Assembly: GCF_040412425.1 (NCBI RefSeq)
Contig: NC_089766.1
Span: 48,903,297 to 48,967,296 of the forward strand
Origin: Macrobrachium rosenbergii
Taxonomy: Eukaryota; Arthropoda; Malacostraca; Decapoda; Palaemonidae
Direction: 5' to 3'
Length of the DNA stretch: 64,000 nucleotides
The position numbers were made by a program, and so were the translations under genes. The stretch's first letter is position 1. Each line of letters opens with the position of its first letter. The notes under the pieces were generated by a model. That model saw only the letters and a list, made by a program, of their open reading frames with translations, did not search any database and had not been told where the DNA came from. Positions 1 through 10,411 of this stretch are shown here, in pieces.

Positions 1-116
1 CTTGGAAGACCTGTAACCCTTACATACAACAGCCATTCATGAATGAAAAATTGGCAGAGGGGAGGCGAAGGTACAATTTACAATAATGAAAGGTAACCAG
101 ATGATCTGAGGAAATA

Positions 117-322
117 ACTGAACCAAAATTATTGTTTCAGTCGGAAGAATCTGGAACTGACATCACCGAGGGGAGACTTCAAGTTCACGAATCTGCCAAG
201 TGAAAAAGTAAAGTCTGCAATGAACTTGAACATAGTTAGGGGAAATCTTCGCTGGACAACTGGATTTGGGAGAAGATATGAGGAGGCAGAGGTAAATGAT
301 GGTGATCCCAGAGAAGATAGAT
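117..322 (+). other. weak candidate exon or short open frame
   Basis: A stop-free frame of about 68 codons ends at a TAA at 320-322. An acceptor-like TTGTTTCAG lies at 132-140 and a donor-like GAG/GTAAAT near 290. The possible peptide contains LELTSPRGDFKFTNLP and resembles no family I recognise. It could be a coding exon, but frames of this length arise by chance, so the support is weak. Confidence 0.15.
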
Positions 323-987
323 AACAGACTTTAAATGTTAACAGCGGCGGCCTTTAAAATGCAGCCCGATAAATAGCGCTAGGTTTGATAAGCAATGAAC
401 GGGTGGACACTTATCTTGTTTTGCAAATATTTTCTTTAACTTTTTGTCCACTAACTGGGAATGAATCAATCTTACTTAATCTAAAATTATAGAAAAAATT
501 ATGGAATTTGGTCGAACTTAATTATAAAAAAAAAATATTTTAACTGAAACAAGGACCCATTCAAAAGCAGAAAAAACATTCAATTTAATTTTCATCGCCT
601 CATGTAAAGGATTCGACTGGACTCCACTGCAATGTTGCGAAAACAGCAAGCAACGGCACTAGCGCTGACGGCATCCATTATGGAGATTGCTAAAACCACC
701 TATTCTTCAGTTTATGTTTAAGCGGTATTTATTCACTGTGCGTGAATGCCGACCTGGCATCTGACTCCTCTAAGTCACTCAGCTAATAAATGAATCCTGA
801 AGGGACTGTCCTATAATGAAAGATAAAACCAAACTACTGCATTTAATGAAACTGAGGTTTGGAAGTTCGTAAAACAGGCCGTCGCTGAATTAAAAAAAAA
901 AAAAAAAAAACTGGTGTCCTCAATAATGGACGTCTGGTGTTGCGCGATTCAATCAAATTAAAACGCTGGAACGACTGTAAAAGGTGC
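323..987. other. AT-rich spacer, no gene seen
   Basis: AT-rich sequence with short poly(A) runs, including about 19 A at 891-910. No open frame, repeat family or RNA structure stands out. Confidence 0.5.
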
Positions 988-1240
988 GTCTCCATTAATA
1001 CTATTCTTCTTGCATTTTATTACATTTTTATCTATTTGTTAATTTATTTTTTCTTTTTTTAATAAGCGAGATCTCTTCTTTCAGTATTTCCCTTTACCTC
1101 CTCTTACTTCTTCCTAATGAACACCATAATATTCTTTGGCAGCTTGAATTTCAAGTCAGTGGCCCCTTTGGTGGGCTTGTTCCTTATGAATAGGGTTCAT
1201 CTTCTGAATAATTATAGTAATTATATTATAAATATAAAAG
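988..1240 (+). mobile_element. LINE-A 3' end
   Basis: This is the 3' untranslated end of the non-LTR retrotransposon family called LINE-A here. It shows the family sequence in order: a T-rich segment, AATAAGCGAGATCTCTTC, a pyrimidine-rich stretch, AACACCATAATATTC, GCTTGAATTTCAAGTCA, CCCCTTTGGTGGGCTTGTTC and CTTCTGAATAAT. It ends in a decayed TAA-rich tail. The same tail recurs at 7.8, 18.1, 20.8, 25.9, 27.4, 30.0, 32.8 and 33.7 kb. It is 5'-truncated and has no coding part. Confidence 0.75.
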
Positions 1241-2130
1241 AGCAAGCTGATGTCGACTGGAAACGCTGAATGAAATGACGGATGGATAATTAAAACCTAC
1301 AAACCTAAAAAGTAAAAATATTCTCGACTCTGAGAACCGCCACTGCTATACGTGCAACAAAATCAGGAGACCCTTCGCTGTGGCCTGAGCAATCTTTTGC
1401 TACGAAAGACCCTGGCAGTCGGATAAGATCAATCTAAGCAATGACCTAAGCAACCTAGCATCTACGCAATGACCTAAACAGTATAGAACATCACGAGCGC
1501 AAGCTATAACATCATGAACTTCAGCAATCTACGAAGCCTGCCACAACGATATTAGATCGTTTAGGCCGCCGTTAAGGGAACCGTGATCTATGAAGCGTGC
1601 ATCTGGCAGTGTGTGTGGAGCCGATTTCCGAAAGTAACAGTACAATAACTCTTCTCCCGCTGCACCTCGCCTCAGGCTTAATTGATCATTAGGAGGCCCT
1701 GGTAGACGTAGACGAACCTCGTGTGGGGAGAACACGGTGATGGGTCAGTCAGTCTAGCATTACATCGTTATATACCCTGAAGGTCCTGAGAACCCTTATT
1801 TGATTGGCCGATATTTTGGGCTCCCTGGGAAAGTGCGTCGCAATTAGTACCCCTAGAATTCCGATATTTTCGACTCTATCCAACGTCTTTATACTTTCAA
1901 CATTTCAGATAATGCAACTACGTATCTGTCGTGGTTTTTGGTGAAGAAATGTCACGTAAGATGAAACGTGCAGGGACAGAATTCTCCCCCTTCTCTTGGG
2001 AGTTTAAGCATCTGACGAAATATTTCAGGAAATTGTTCCCAGCCTGATACAAAAATCGTGGAATTTCTTGTAAATGACTGAGACGACCTGAAATTCCTCA
2101 CTGCCTCAAAGAACGTCGCATCTCATTTAG
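1241..2130. other. spacer, no gene seen
   Basis: Mostly unique-looking sequence. A 68-codon frame on the minus strand (1529-1735) has no motif I recognise. Short ATGACCTAA-type local repeats occur at 1440-1475. Confidence 0.45.
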
Positions 2131-2432
2131 AATATAGAATTTAGGCCATTGGCCAAGTGCTGGGGCCTATGAGGTCATTCAGCGCTGAAAAGGAAATCGA
2201 CAGTAAGAAGGTCTGAAAGGTGTAACAGGAGGAAAACCTCGCAGTTGCACTATGAAACAATAGTAACGAGAGGGTGGAAAGTCAGGTGGAAGAAAGAGAA
2301 TATGAACGGAGGTACAGTAAAAGGAATGAAAGAGGTTGCGGCTAGGGGTAGAAGGAACGCTGCAAAGACCCTCGATTAATGCCTACAGTGTACCAAATGA
2401 GGTGCAGTGACGGCACTAACCCCGTGCGGGGA
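2131..2432 (+). mobile_element. R1 SINE-like repeat, near full length
   Basis: Contains the complete order of R1 blocks: the TTTAGGCC box, the AGTGCTGGGGCCTATGAGG hairpin, GAAAGGTGTAACAGGAGGAA, CTCGCAGTTGCACTATGAA, GAATATGAACGGAGGTACAG, GGTTGCGGCTAGGGG, a TGCCTACAGTG box and the GTGCGGGG end. R1 occurs about 18 times here on both strands, and some copies have target duplications. No protein is encoded. Confidence 0.8.
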
Positions 2433-2670
2433 AATCTTAAAGACAAATTTTTTTATTTAAAGACAAAATATTATTTAATATTTGTTATGAGTTTCTTTCT
2501 AAAGACTGAAAGCTTCTTTTCTGAAAGATAATTCCCAATATTCACAAGGCACACAATGAGTAAACATAAAGAGCTGACTTAAAAATAGCAGAATCTTGCA
2601 CTGATTCACTTCCTACCCTTACAAATAGAAGGGGGTTACAACAAACCAGAGTAAAGAAGAGAGAAGCAGG

Positions 2671-2675
<5 letters not shown>

Positions 2676-2731
<56 letters not shown>

Positions 2732-2865
2732 GGTGTTGAACACGAGAAGCGGAGTCTGGGAAGATGGATTGCAAGCATTCTAGGTCAGTATGTGCAATCT
2801 CGACATACCCTTCGTTGGGTGGGAGGCGGGCGGGGTGGGACCCAGGGGGTCTCTCCTGAGGGAAC

Positions 2866-2901
<36 letters not shown>
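2676..2901. repeat. GA and CT microsatellites flanking a G-rich segment
   Basis: A (GA)27 array at 2676-2729 and a (TC)16 array at 2869-2901 are in inverted orientation, separated by about 140 bp. They could pair as a long stem. Between them lies a G-run cluster at 2818-2850 (GGGAGGCGGGCGGGGTGGG) that matches a G-quadruplex pattern. Confidence 0.85.
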
Positions 2902-2906
<5 letters not shown>

Positions 2907-3037
2907 CAAAGCTTCGTCACAAACTCTCGAATGTCAGGAAACTTGTTTTTAATCTCTGCAAAAATATAAAATTTCTGTTAATATCAGTAAACAGGAAATG
3001 GAATCCTCAATGAAAAAACTAAAGAATATAACTGTAA

Positions 3038-3125
3038 AGAAGAAGAAGAAGAAGAAGAAGAAGAAGAAGAAGAAGAAGAAGAAGAAGAAGAAGAAGAAGA
3101 AGAAGAAGAAGAAGACGAAGAAAAG
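3038..3125 (+). repeat. (AAG)n microsatellite
   Basis: About 28 AAG units run almost without interruption, with one AAGACG variant near the end. This is a purine-only strand of about 85 nt, capable of H-DNA. Confidence 0.9.
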
Positions 3126-3476
3126 AAACTGAATGACTGTATTAAGAACAGAGAGCTGACTTATAATTTTCTTTTATTTGAATTTTCAAAGCTATTCATG
3201 AAATCATATACATTCTTTATTCACAGCTCATGGTTGTTGAAAAACTATGAAGAACATTTCCCAACCGATTCCTAAAAAAAAAAAAACACACACACACACA
3301 CAGGATAAAAACGAAACCGATTACTTTCATTTCAAGTCTGGAATGGTTTACATTTAACTGAGACAACACAATTGTCAGGGCTGGAAAGGTCACGCACAAA
3401 TACAATTTAAGCTTTTCTCTCGACAAAAATAGTTCTGGGGCTTACTAACACCGTGTCTCTTGTTAGGTTAGAAGTA

Positions 3477-3635
<159 letters not shown>

Positions 3636-4088
3636 TTGACATAATTCGCAAGGAATGAAATGTTGGCTCCTCCTCCTGAATTATAACTTGTCAAGGATTT
3701 TGCCTCTTGAAGCTTAATTAGTTGAACAGTCTCTATGATGGCAAACATTCAATTAAACTATCTTCTTCTTGCGAAAGAAAGAAAGAAAAAATTAAAACCC
3801 TTAAAAAGTCTTTTTCATCCAAAAGCTTTCGTTTCAACACAGGCGCCCTGTTTCATGAAAAGCGAATTCCTTTTGCATTGAGAACTGACTGGTAAAAACA
3901 TCCTTTACGCTGAAATGGCAAGATTCCCTTCCGGGTAATTCCTTTCATGGTCCTTTTTTTCCCACTGGAAGAGAAATGGCCAAGATGTAAATTCTTTATC
4001 TGCAAGACGGCCCTTTTATGAATGCGTGGGTTTGGGTGGTTTTAAGAGAGACCTAGAATTCGCGATTTTCTAGACATTCGATAATTTA

Positions 4089-4089
4089 C

Positions 4090-4155
<66 letters not shown>

Positions 4156-4265
4156 GTAGTTTAACCAGACCACTGAGCTGACTTTCAGCTCTCATTTTTA
4201 TTATTATTATTGTTATTATTATCAATATTATCATTATTATCATTAAAGTAGTTTACCCAGACCAC
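4089..4265. repeat. (TTA)n arrays with a duplicated 46 bp unit
   Basis: A long TTA array at about 4091-4154 and an interrupted one at 4199-4245 are each followed by a near-identical unit containing CAGACCACTGAGCYGACTTT. On the minus strand this unit reads GGCTCAGTGGTCTGGG, which resembles a tRNA A box followed by a TAA tail. It may therefore be a tRNA-derived SINE duplicated together with its tail. Confidence 0.7.
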
Positions 4266-4308
4266 TGAGCCGACTTTCAGCTCTCACAGGGCTGGTCCGA
4301 AGGATTAG

Positions 4309-4410
4309 AATAAAATACCAGGTTTAGGCCTGAGGCCAAGCTCTAGAATCGAATGGTTCATTCAGTGTGGTGACGAATGAGTGAAAATTAAAACTAAAAA
4401 CTGCACAAAC
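4309..4410 (+). mobile_element. possible diverged R1 5' end
   Basis: The order TTTAGGCCTGAGGCCAAGC, then TGGTTCATTCAGTG, then GTGAAAATT parallels the R1 5' half but differs at many bases. It may be an old R1 copy or a sister subfamily. Confidence 0.3.
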
Positions 4411-4986
4411 GCTTCCACACTGGAACACACGCGCACAATAAATACATTTATTCACTCACCATACATACATAAAAAAATTAAATCGAAAATACATTTTTTT
4501 CACGCACCATACATACATAAAAAAATTAAATAAAAACAAGTTAAGAAATATATTAAAATTCTCGATTTAAAATTCATTAAATGACCCAAGGACTCTCGCA
4601 TTTTCATCTTTATATTTATATATTCTATCAACTAAATCACATTTCCTCATGAACATCAAAATCGAACGACCGAAAATGCAGAAGATTCTGACAAAATTTC
4701 CTTCATTGATTTATTTCCAAAATTTGACAGTCGTTGCTGGTCATACTTTGGACACTCACGCATACACAAATATACATCTCTACCTCAGGCAAGTGGAAAG
4801 GGGAAAACTACAAAGAACACAAGACGGCGTCAATCAAAGCCACGATGTTGTTATTCACAGTTATGCTTGCGTTATAGAAGGAAGCCATTACTTATCTAAT
4901 ATTTATTATGGAAGCTTTTGAACATCCAAAGAGCATTCCACGATTCCAACTTACTTAGCGTCAAGTACTCAGTTCAGACTGAACTG
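4411..4986. other. spacer with a short tandem duplication
   Basis: CACCATACATACATAAAA and the A-rich sequence after it occur twice (about 4457 and 4505). A 90-codon frame at 4649-4921 has no recognisable domain. No gene call is justified. Confidence 0.4.
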
Positions 4987-5262
4987 AATACAGAATTTAG
5001 GCCAAAGGCACAGCACTGGGACCTATGAGATCATTCTGCGCTGAAACAGAAAGGTGTAACAGGAGGAAAACATCGCAGTTGCACTTTGAATCAATTGTTA
5101 GGAGAGGGTGGAAAGATGGAGGAAAGAGAATATGAAAGGAGGTACAGTAAAAGGAACGAAAGGGGTTGCAGCTATGGCCGAAGGCACACTGCAAAGAATC
5201 TTAAGTAATGCCTACAGTGCACAGCATGAGGTGCATTGACGACAATACCCCCCTCCGGAGAG
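4987..5262 (+). mobile_element. R1 SINE-like repeat, near full length
   Basis: Begins CAGAATTTAGGCCAAAGG and ends near CCCCCCTCCGGAG, with all internal R1 blocks in order. The segment between the hairpin and GGTGTAACAGG is shortened. Confidence 0.8.
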
Positions 5263-5636
5263 GCACTCTGTTCAACCGCGGAACTAGAATGGTCTTCTAC
5301 TAGAACCATTCAAGACTCAAGAGCCACTTAGTGATCGATATTATTTGTACTTCAGTCGTAAGTGAAGATGACTAAACGTCATTATTATGTAATTATTATC
5401 ATAATTATTGCTCCGCCACTTTTCCCTAACCTGATAGAAGCGTAACTTGGCAACCTTCACTGAATACGACACAATCAATCGTCAGCCAATAGACATCTGA
5501 CCTTAAGTTTCCATCAAAAAAGCAAAAATCCTCAATTTTTGTCAACGTAGACCAGACGACCTCTGACCTACATTTTCAGAGATTATTAATACATTTGCAC
5601 CTTTCTGCTCCCTCACTCTGACAGCGAGGGGCTCAT
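5263..5636. other. spacer, no gene seen
   Basis: Mixed-composition sequence with no repeat family or plausible frame recognised. Confidence 0.4.
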
Positions 5637-6003
5637 CTACGAAGGGCCTGAATTATTAACCAGCCCCGCCATCCTTTCCCTGGAACCGTGAAGGTCCAAT
5701 GTCACAGAAATGGGCCCCCCTTCCCTTCCCACTTTAATATTAAAGTCTGGTAGACCACTCGCCGAAGTGCTCAGCGAAGTGACTGGGCTTGATGGATCTT
5801 CCTCACAACTCCTCTTCGACGCGTCTTCGGGACCTGCAGTTTCTTCCCTGCCTTGAAATTTGACTCTGTTCACCGGCGATGCAAACGCGTAATTTGATTT
5901 CCAGTCACTTCCGACTTCCAGATTAAAGCCGAGCTGTTCTTCGGCGCGTGACGTTACAGGTTTGAATTCTCGTTGAAGGCTCCTGGATGGACATTCTCGA
6001 TTT
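5637..6003 (-). other. unrecognised open frame
   Basis: The minus strand stays open for about 121 codons, from a TAA just above 6001 to the stop at 5637-5639. Composition is richer in G and C than the surroundings. The product would be Ser, Glu and Gly rich (for example PSSPVTSLSTSASGLPDF). There is no ATG near its start, so it could only be an internal exon. No family is recognised, and chance is a fair alternative. Confidence 0.2.
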
Positions 6004-6766
6004 TAAAAGTGAACGCGGCTTATTTCGCGACACGTGTGTTGACGCTAAAATTTCTCTCCCATTTCTCGTGATACATTTGATCGGCTGAATCACAAAGTTA
6101 TTCTCGATTAGAAGTGCCCTCACGTCATTTTTTTTTCTCTCATGTTAAAAGCTATGATGGACTTTCAGCTATTTAAAATCTGGTATGTTTACAATTCGCA
6201 CTTTTCTCTTTTTTGATTAAAAGAAAAAAAAAAGCGTTCACCTGCTCTTCAACCTAAATAAACGCTGGCGAATTTTCCTCTTTGTTTTTTTTTTATAGGA
6301 GGGGATTCGGGGTGCATCCAAACATTCCTATTCCAGCTCTCTTTCATCGAGACGAAATAAAAAGCGACTTCAATTTTCGTTAATTAATGGCATGATTAAT
6401 TTTCCCTTTCTCGCAAACTACTTCAAAGTTAAACTGTTCTTTTTTATTTTTAATCAAATTATTCCCGGTTTTAACGCGTTCGTCTCCCCCCTTTCTATAT
6501 ATAGAGAGGAAATTTCACTTAAACTCATTTCATTTATAATGAAATCTGAGGTTGATACCTCCTGCCATCAACATCAAAGTTCGACAGCGCGTCAAAATTA
6601 TTTATTACACGTTTCAGACCCGGAATTTCCCGAGAGTTAAATACAAGTAATTACAACTGAATTATAATTTGAAATTTGGTGCGAGCCGACAATACCCGCT
6701 GCACGATTCTTTCTTCCTCTGCTTTTATACTCATTTATGAATACGTATACATACATAAATGTATTA
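6004..6766. other. AT-rich spacer, no gene seen
   Basis: AT-rich sequence with homopolymer runs. An 82-codon frame at 6392-6640 has no recognisable features. Confidence 0.4.
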
Positions 6767-6807
6767 ACATATATACATACTTGCATACATATATAATATA
6801 TATATAC

Positions 6808-6853
<46 letters not shown>

Positions 6854-7081
6854 GTATATATATATTATATACTTTTATGTATATATATACATGTATGTAT
6901 GTATATGTATATATATACGCATATATATACTTCGACAAATGCCGAGGAGAAAAAGGCAAATAGAAGACTCCCAAGAGCTTTCGTATTAACACGACAGTGC
7001 TTTGACAGTCTTCTGTTTTGCTATTCCTTCCGGCTATCATCAATTTTAGCCACCACATACAACAGGGATTCTTCATCAACT

Positions 7082-7138
<57 letters not shown>

Positions 7139-7150
7139 CATATATATAAT
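6767..7150. repeat. TA/CATA-rich cryptic arrays and a (CA)n(TA)n array
   Basis: Interrupted TATA, CATA and GTAT runs cover 6767-6925. A (CA)19 run joined to (TA)n covers 7084-7150. The intervening sequence is unremarkable. Confidence 0.85.
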
Positions 7151-7562
7151 TGTATGCATCAAAAAGCAACCTAAGTTCACTGACATACCATAACAATACT
7201 TCAGTCATCAAAATTTCGAAAACAATCATTTCCCCTTTCGAAAAAGGAAATGCATCAGAAGGTCATGATTTAAAACCAGGCAAAGGGAACAGCAGAGATC
7301 ATTCTCACTCGCCGCATCTATTCCTTCATTTTGACTCGACCAGGATGTCAGGAAACGAACACAGTGTATCAGGAGAAAAAAATAAAAAAATGTTCCCCGT
7401 CCACTCGTCCACTATGGTCATTCCTTTTCATATCGTCAGTAACCTTGCCCCTTAGACGCTGTCACAAGCAACCTCACACAATTACACAGTTACAAGCGCC
7501 GCTGACGGTGAGTAAATAAGTCTAGAAAGAGAATATAAAAACAAATAAACAACAACGTAACA
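7151..7562. other. spacer, no gene seen
   Basis: Two overlapping frames of 101 and 62 codons occur in different phases. Neither has a recognisable motif. Confidence 0.4.
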
Positions 7563-7856
7563 GATTCGTGGAACAGCCTCCCAAAGAATGCCGTACAATT
7601 GGAACTTCAGAAGATCTGGAGAAGATGCAGTGCATTGCTACCCTAACACTATCTTCCTTGCATTTTAACACATTTCATCTATTCATTAATTTATTAATTA
7701 TTTTTTTTTCATTTTTAATAAGAGAGATAGCACCTTTCTGTATTTCTCTGTACCTCCTTTTACTTCTTCCTGACGAACGTCAGATTCTTTGGAAGCTTGA
7801 ATTTCAAGTCAGTGGTCCCTTTGGTGGGCTTGTTCCGTAGGAATAGGGTTCATCCT

Positions 7857-7921
<65 letters not shown>
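7563..7921 (+). mobile_element. LINE-A 3' end with ORF C-terminus
   Basis: The first part reads in frame as DSWNSLPKNAVQLELQKI and ends at a TAA at 7644-7646. The W-N-S-L-P motif followed by an LELQKF helix is typical of the last residues of non-LTR retrotransposon ORF2 proteins. The LINE-A 3' untranslated segment follows, then a tail of about 20 TAA units (7859-7921). The element is strongly 5'-truncated and inactive. Confidence 0.8.
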
Positions 7922-7924
<3 letters not shown>

Positions 7925-8175
7925 ACAGCTCAACAGTTGTAAATCGTGGATATACATACTATCATTTCTCCTTTAACTAGTGCAAAAAATGGTCAGCATA
8001 AACAACTCAAAAACGAAATCATAATAAATTAAAAAATTAAAAGACATCGAAGAAAACTGATGAAGATACTCCGCAGAGAGACTTTTATGGACAGTTAAGA
8101 AGTAACAAGCACGTATAATGAGGAACTGAAATTGTCTGGAAAATTTTCGCCACGAATTATATCTTCGATACAATT

Positions 8176-8419
8176 CCGCCCTAAAATGTAAAAATGTAGT
8201 ATGCGCAAAATTGTCGAAATTGAGATATGCCACATATTGGGCTCGTCAAACACTAACACACAAGTGACTGCAGTTCAGAATGATTCTTCAGTGCTTTATT
8301 TAGGGGGTCCCATTTGCAGTATCTGCAAAATCAGTAGTAAGGCAAGGGAGTATCTACCATTTTCCATTTTTCTCAGTTTAGTATTTTAGCAGATACTGCA
8401 GTCTTCCGTTTTAGGGCAG
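8176..8419. mobile_element. MITE-1 copy A
   Basis: This ~244 bp element has inverted ends: CGCCCTAAAATG on the left and TTCCGTTTTAGGGCAG on the right, with GCAGTATCTGCAAAAT also repeated inside. The second copy at 63351-63596 matches over its whole length, with well-conserved segments such as GGCAAGGGAGTATCTACCA. No coding capacity is seen. It looks like a non-autonomous DNA transposon whose superfamily I cannot assign. Confidence 0.75.
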
Positions 8420-8507
8420 AAATGTGTGCGTGGGGACCCAAACCTCCGCCAAGGCTGACCAATGAAAAAACCCTTCAAAGAAGATGCATTCTTACCTCTC
8501 CCAAAAA

Positions 8508-8661
8508 TTTGTCATTTTTTGCCGGTCAAGAGGCTTCCCATCGGTGAAATTTTCGTACAAATCCACACGCAACATTTACCGAAACCTTGCTAAATATTGC
8601 GTGTGGATTTGTACGAAAGTTTCACCGATGGGAAGCCTCTTGATCGGCAAAAAATGACAAA
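8508..8661. repeat. 154 bp near-perfect palindrome
   Basis: Two arms of about 70 bp (8508-8577 and 8591-8661) are inverted complements with about three mismatches, separated by a 13 bp loop. Paired blocks include AGAGGCTTCCCATCGGTGAA. It may be a snap-back MITE or the scar of an inverted duplication. Its transcript would form a long hairpin. Confidence 0.9.
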
Positions 8662-9084
8662 TGAACAGACTGACGTAATAATAAATATACAGCTTACTGA
8701 AACATTCTAGAACTAATATTATCAGAGCATTCGGTACAAAGTTCGAGATTAATTAACAAGCGGCTTTTGTTACGTGTTCAGACTGCTTTCATTCAATTTC
8801 TGGTTTCGGTGAATCACAATAACGCAAAGTTTTTGCTATGTCTGTATTGCCAGTCATGTAGCCAGTCAACAGGGAGGTTCCTATTGTTGTTTCGATGTGG
8901 TTCACAACTACAAGTCATTAAGGTTCAAGGTCAAATTGAGGCAAGTATAACTCATTTTTTTAGAACCAGAATTTTCTCTCTGCCTGCAAAATTCTGTAGA
9001 TTGAAAAAAATGGACCAACAATGTAAAATAATAGAAGTTTTCAAATATCTTACACATAAATTCCTTTGGTCTTGCGGGTTGAAG
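8662..9084. other. spacer with an unrecognised open frame
   Basis: A 112-codon frame (8767-9105, plus strand) lacks an ATG start and runs into the foldback repeat next to it. No motif is recognised. Confidence 0.35.
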
Positions 9085-9500
9085 TCAATCGTTCTTTTAG
9101 CCTGAAAGATCTCATGCGTCAGGTTATTCATTTTGCTTTTTTTTTAGTACCTTTTTAAATCAGAATTTCTGATCATAAAAGGTAAAAAAAAAAAAGCACA
9201 GCGAAATACCTGACGTATGAAATCTTCCAGCCTAAAATAACGATTGTTTTTTCCGATTATAAAAAGTAAAAAAAAATTGAAAATAAATAACCTGACGTAT
9301 GAAATCTTTCAGCCTAAAAGAACGATTGTTTTTTCCTATTATAAAAAGTTTAAAAAATTGAAAATAAATAACCTGACGCACGAAATCTTTCAGCCTAAAA
9401 GAACGATTGTTTTTTCCGATTATAAAAGGTTAAAAAAAAAATTGAAAATAAATAACCTGACGCATGAAATCTTTCAGACTAAAAGAACGATTGATTTCAA
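9085..9500. repeat. foldback joined to an ~82 bp tandem repeat
   Basis: The block 9085-9160 is the inverted complement of 9178-9246, centred on CAGAATTTCTG. The right arm then continues as about four direct copies of a unit starting CCTGACGYATGAAATC (about 9209, 9291, 9371 and 9456). The 153-codon frame from 9244 is this tandem repeat read through, not a gene. Confidence 0.85.
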
Positions 9501-9897
9501 CTGGCTAGACCAAAGGAATTTAAGTGTAAGATATTTGAAAACTTCTGTGGATGCGAGGTTTGGGAAGCCAAGTGCCAGCCTAACAATTGCAGGGTCAAGA
9601 AACTTTCGCAGAAATTCATGCAAAATCTACACTTCACGGCGTGACTGTTTCTCTGGCCGGAAAGTTTTTGTTGAAGTTTTCCAACTTGATTTTTGTGGAT
9701 ATTAGGAGTGAGAAGGGACGGGAGGGCAGGGGTTGGGGGGTGGGGAGAGATTTAGGATGCAATATATTAGTTCTGAGTATCTAATTCCATACGTAGTTAA
9801 ACAGATGCAAAATAGATTTCAGTTACTGAAACCCGTATATATCCCTGCTACTGGAAACAACAGTCATTGTAAATAAGTAGTAATATTCTAATGACTA
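9501..9897. other. spacer with a G-run cluster
   Basis: Mostly unique sequence. A G-rich run at 9716-9750 (GGGAGGGCAGGGGTTGGGGGG inside it) fits a G-quadruplex pattern. Confidence 0.45.
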
Positions 9898-9923
9898 ACT
9901 ACTACTACTACTACTACTACTAC

Positions 9924-9965
<42 letters not shown>
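9898..9965 (+). repeat. compound (ACT)n(AAT)n microsatellite
   Basis: About 9 ACT units followed by about 14 AAT units. Confidence 0.9.
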
Positions 9966-9967
<2 letters not shown>

Positions 9968-10000
9968 TCCGATTGGGTCTTTCTTGCTTGTTTGCCACGG

Positions 10001-10225
10001 GTGGGGCGGGGTAGGTAGGGGATTGGGAGGGTAGGGGAGACATGACACATCCACCCTCCTCCTGCAAACCTGTTTGTCCGCCCCAGGTGGGGCGTGGTAG
10101 GTAGGGGATTGGGAGGGTAGGGGAGGCATGACACATCCACCCTCCTGCTGCAAACCTGTTTGTCCGCCCCAAGTGGGAGCGGGGTAGGTAGGGGATCGGG
10201 AGGGTAGGGGAGACATGACGGGCAG
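10001..10225 (+). repeat. three tandem copies of an ~86 bp G-rich unit
   Basis: Copies start at about 10001, 10087 and 10172. Each carries a block of the form GGGGATTGGGAGGGTAGGGG (10018-10037, 10104-10123, 10191-10210), a textbook four-run G-quadruplex pattern. The spacers contain CACATCCACCCTCCT and CCTGTTTGTCCGCCCC. Minus-strand frames across it are repeat artefacts. Confidence 0.9.
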
Positions 10226-10265
10226 CGCCAAGTTCCAGTGCAGCGTAGTGCTCGCCATCAAGCTC

Positions 10266-10315
<50 letters not shown>
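10266..10315 (+). repeat. (AAT)n microsatellite
   Basis: About 16 AAT units. Confidence 0.9.
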
Positions 10316-10316
<1 letters not shown>

Positions 10317-10411
10317 GAGGTCGTACGACCATGATCATAATTCTTCGTCATTAATCCTGAAGATTTTACATAATAATACTTAGATCATTCCTAACTTCCT
10401 TTGGCGAAAAT

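Noticed and set aside
5637..6003. Calling a gene from the 121-codon minus-strand open frame
   Set aside because: No ATG, no recognised domain and no clear splice sites. Kept only as a low-confidence feature.
8767..9105. 112-codon plus-strand frame
   Set aside because: It lacks an ATG start, has no motif, and its end lies in a foldback repeat.
9244..9705. 153-codon plus-strand frame with KKLKINNLTHEIFQ repeats
   Set aside because: It is the ~82 bp tandem repeat read through; part of the length follows from unit lengths near a multiple of three.
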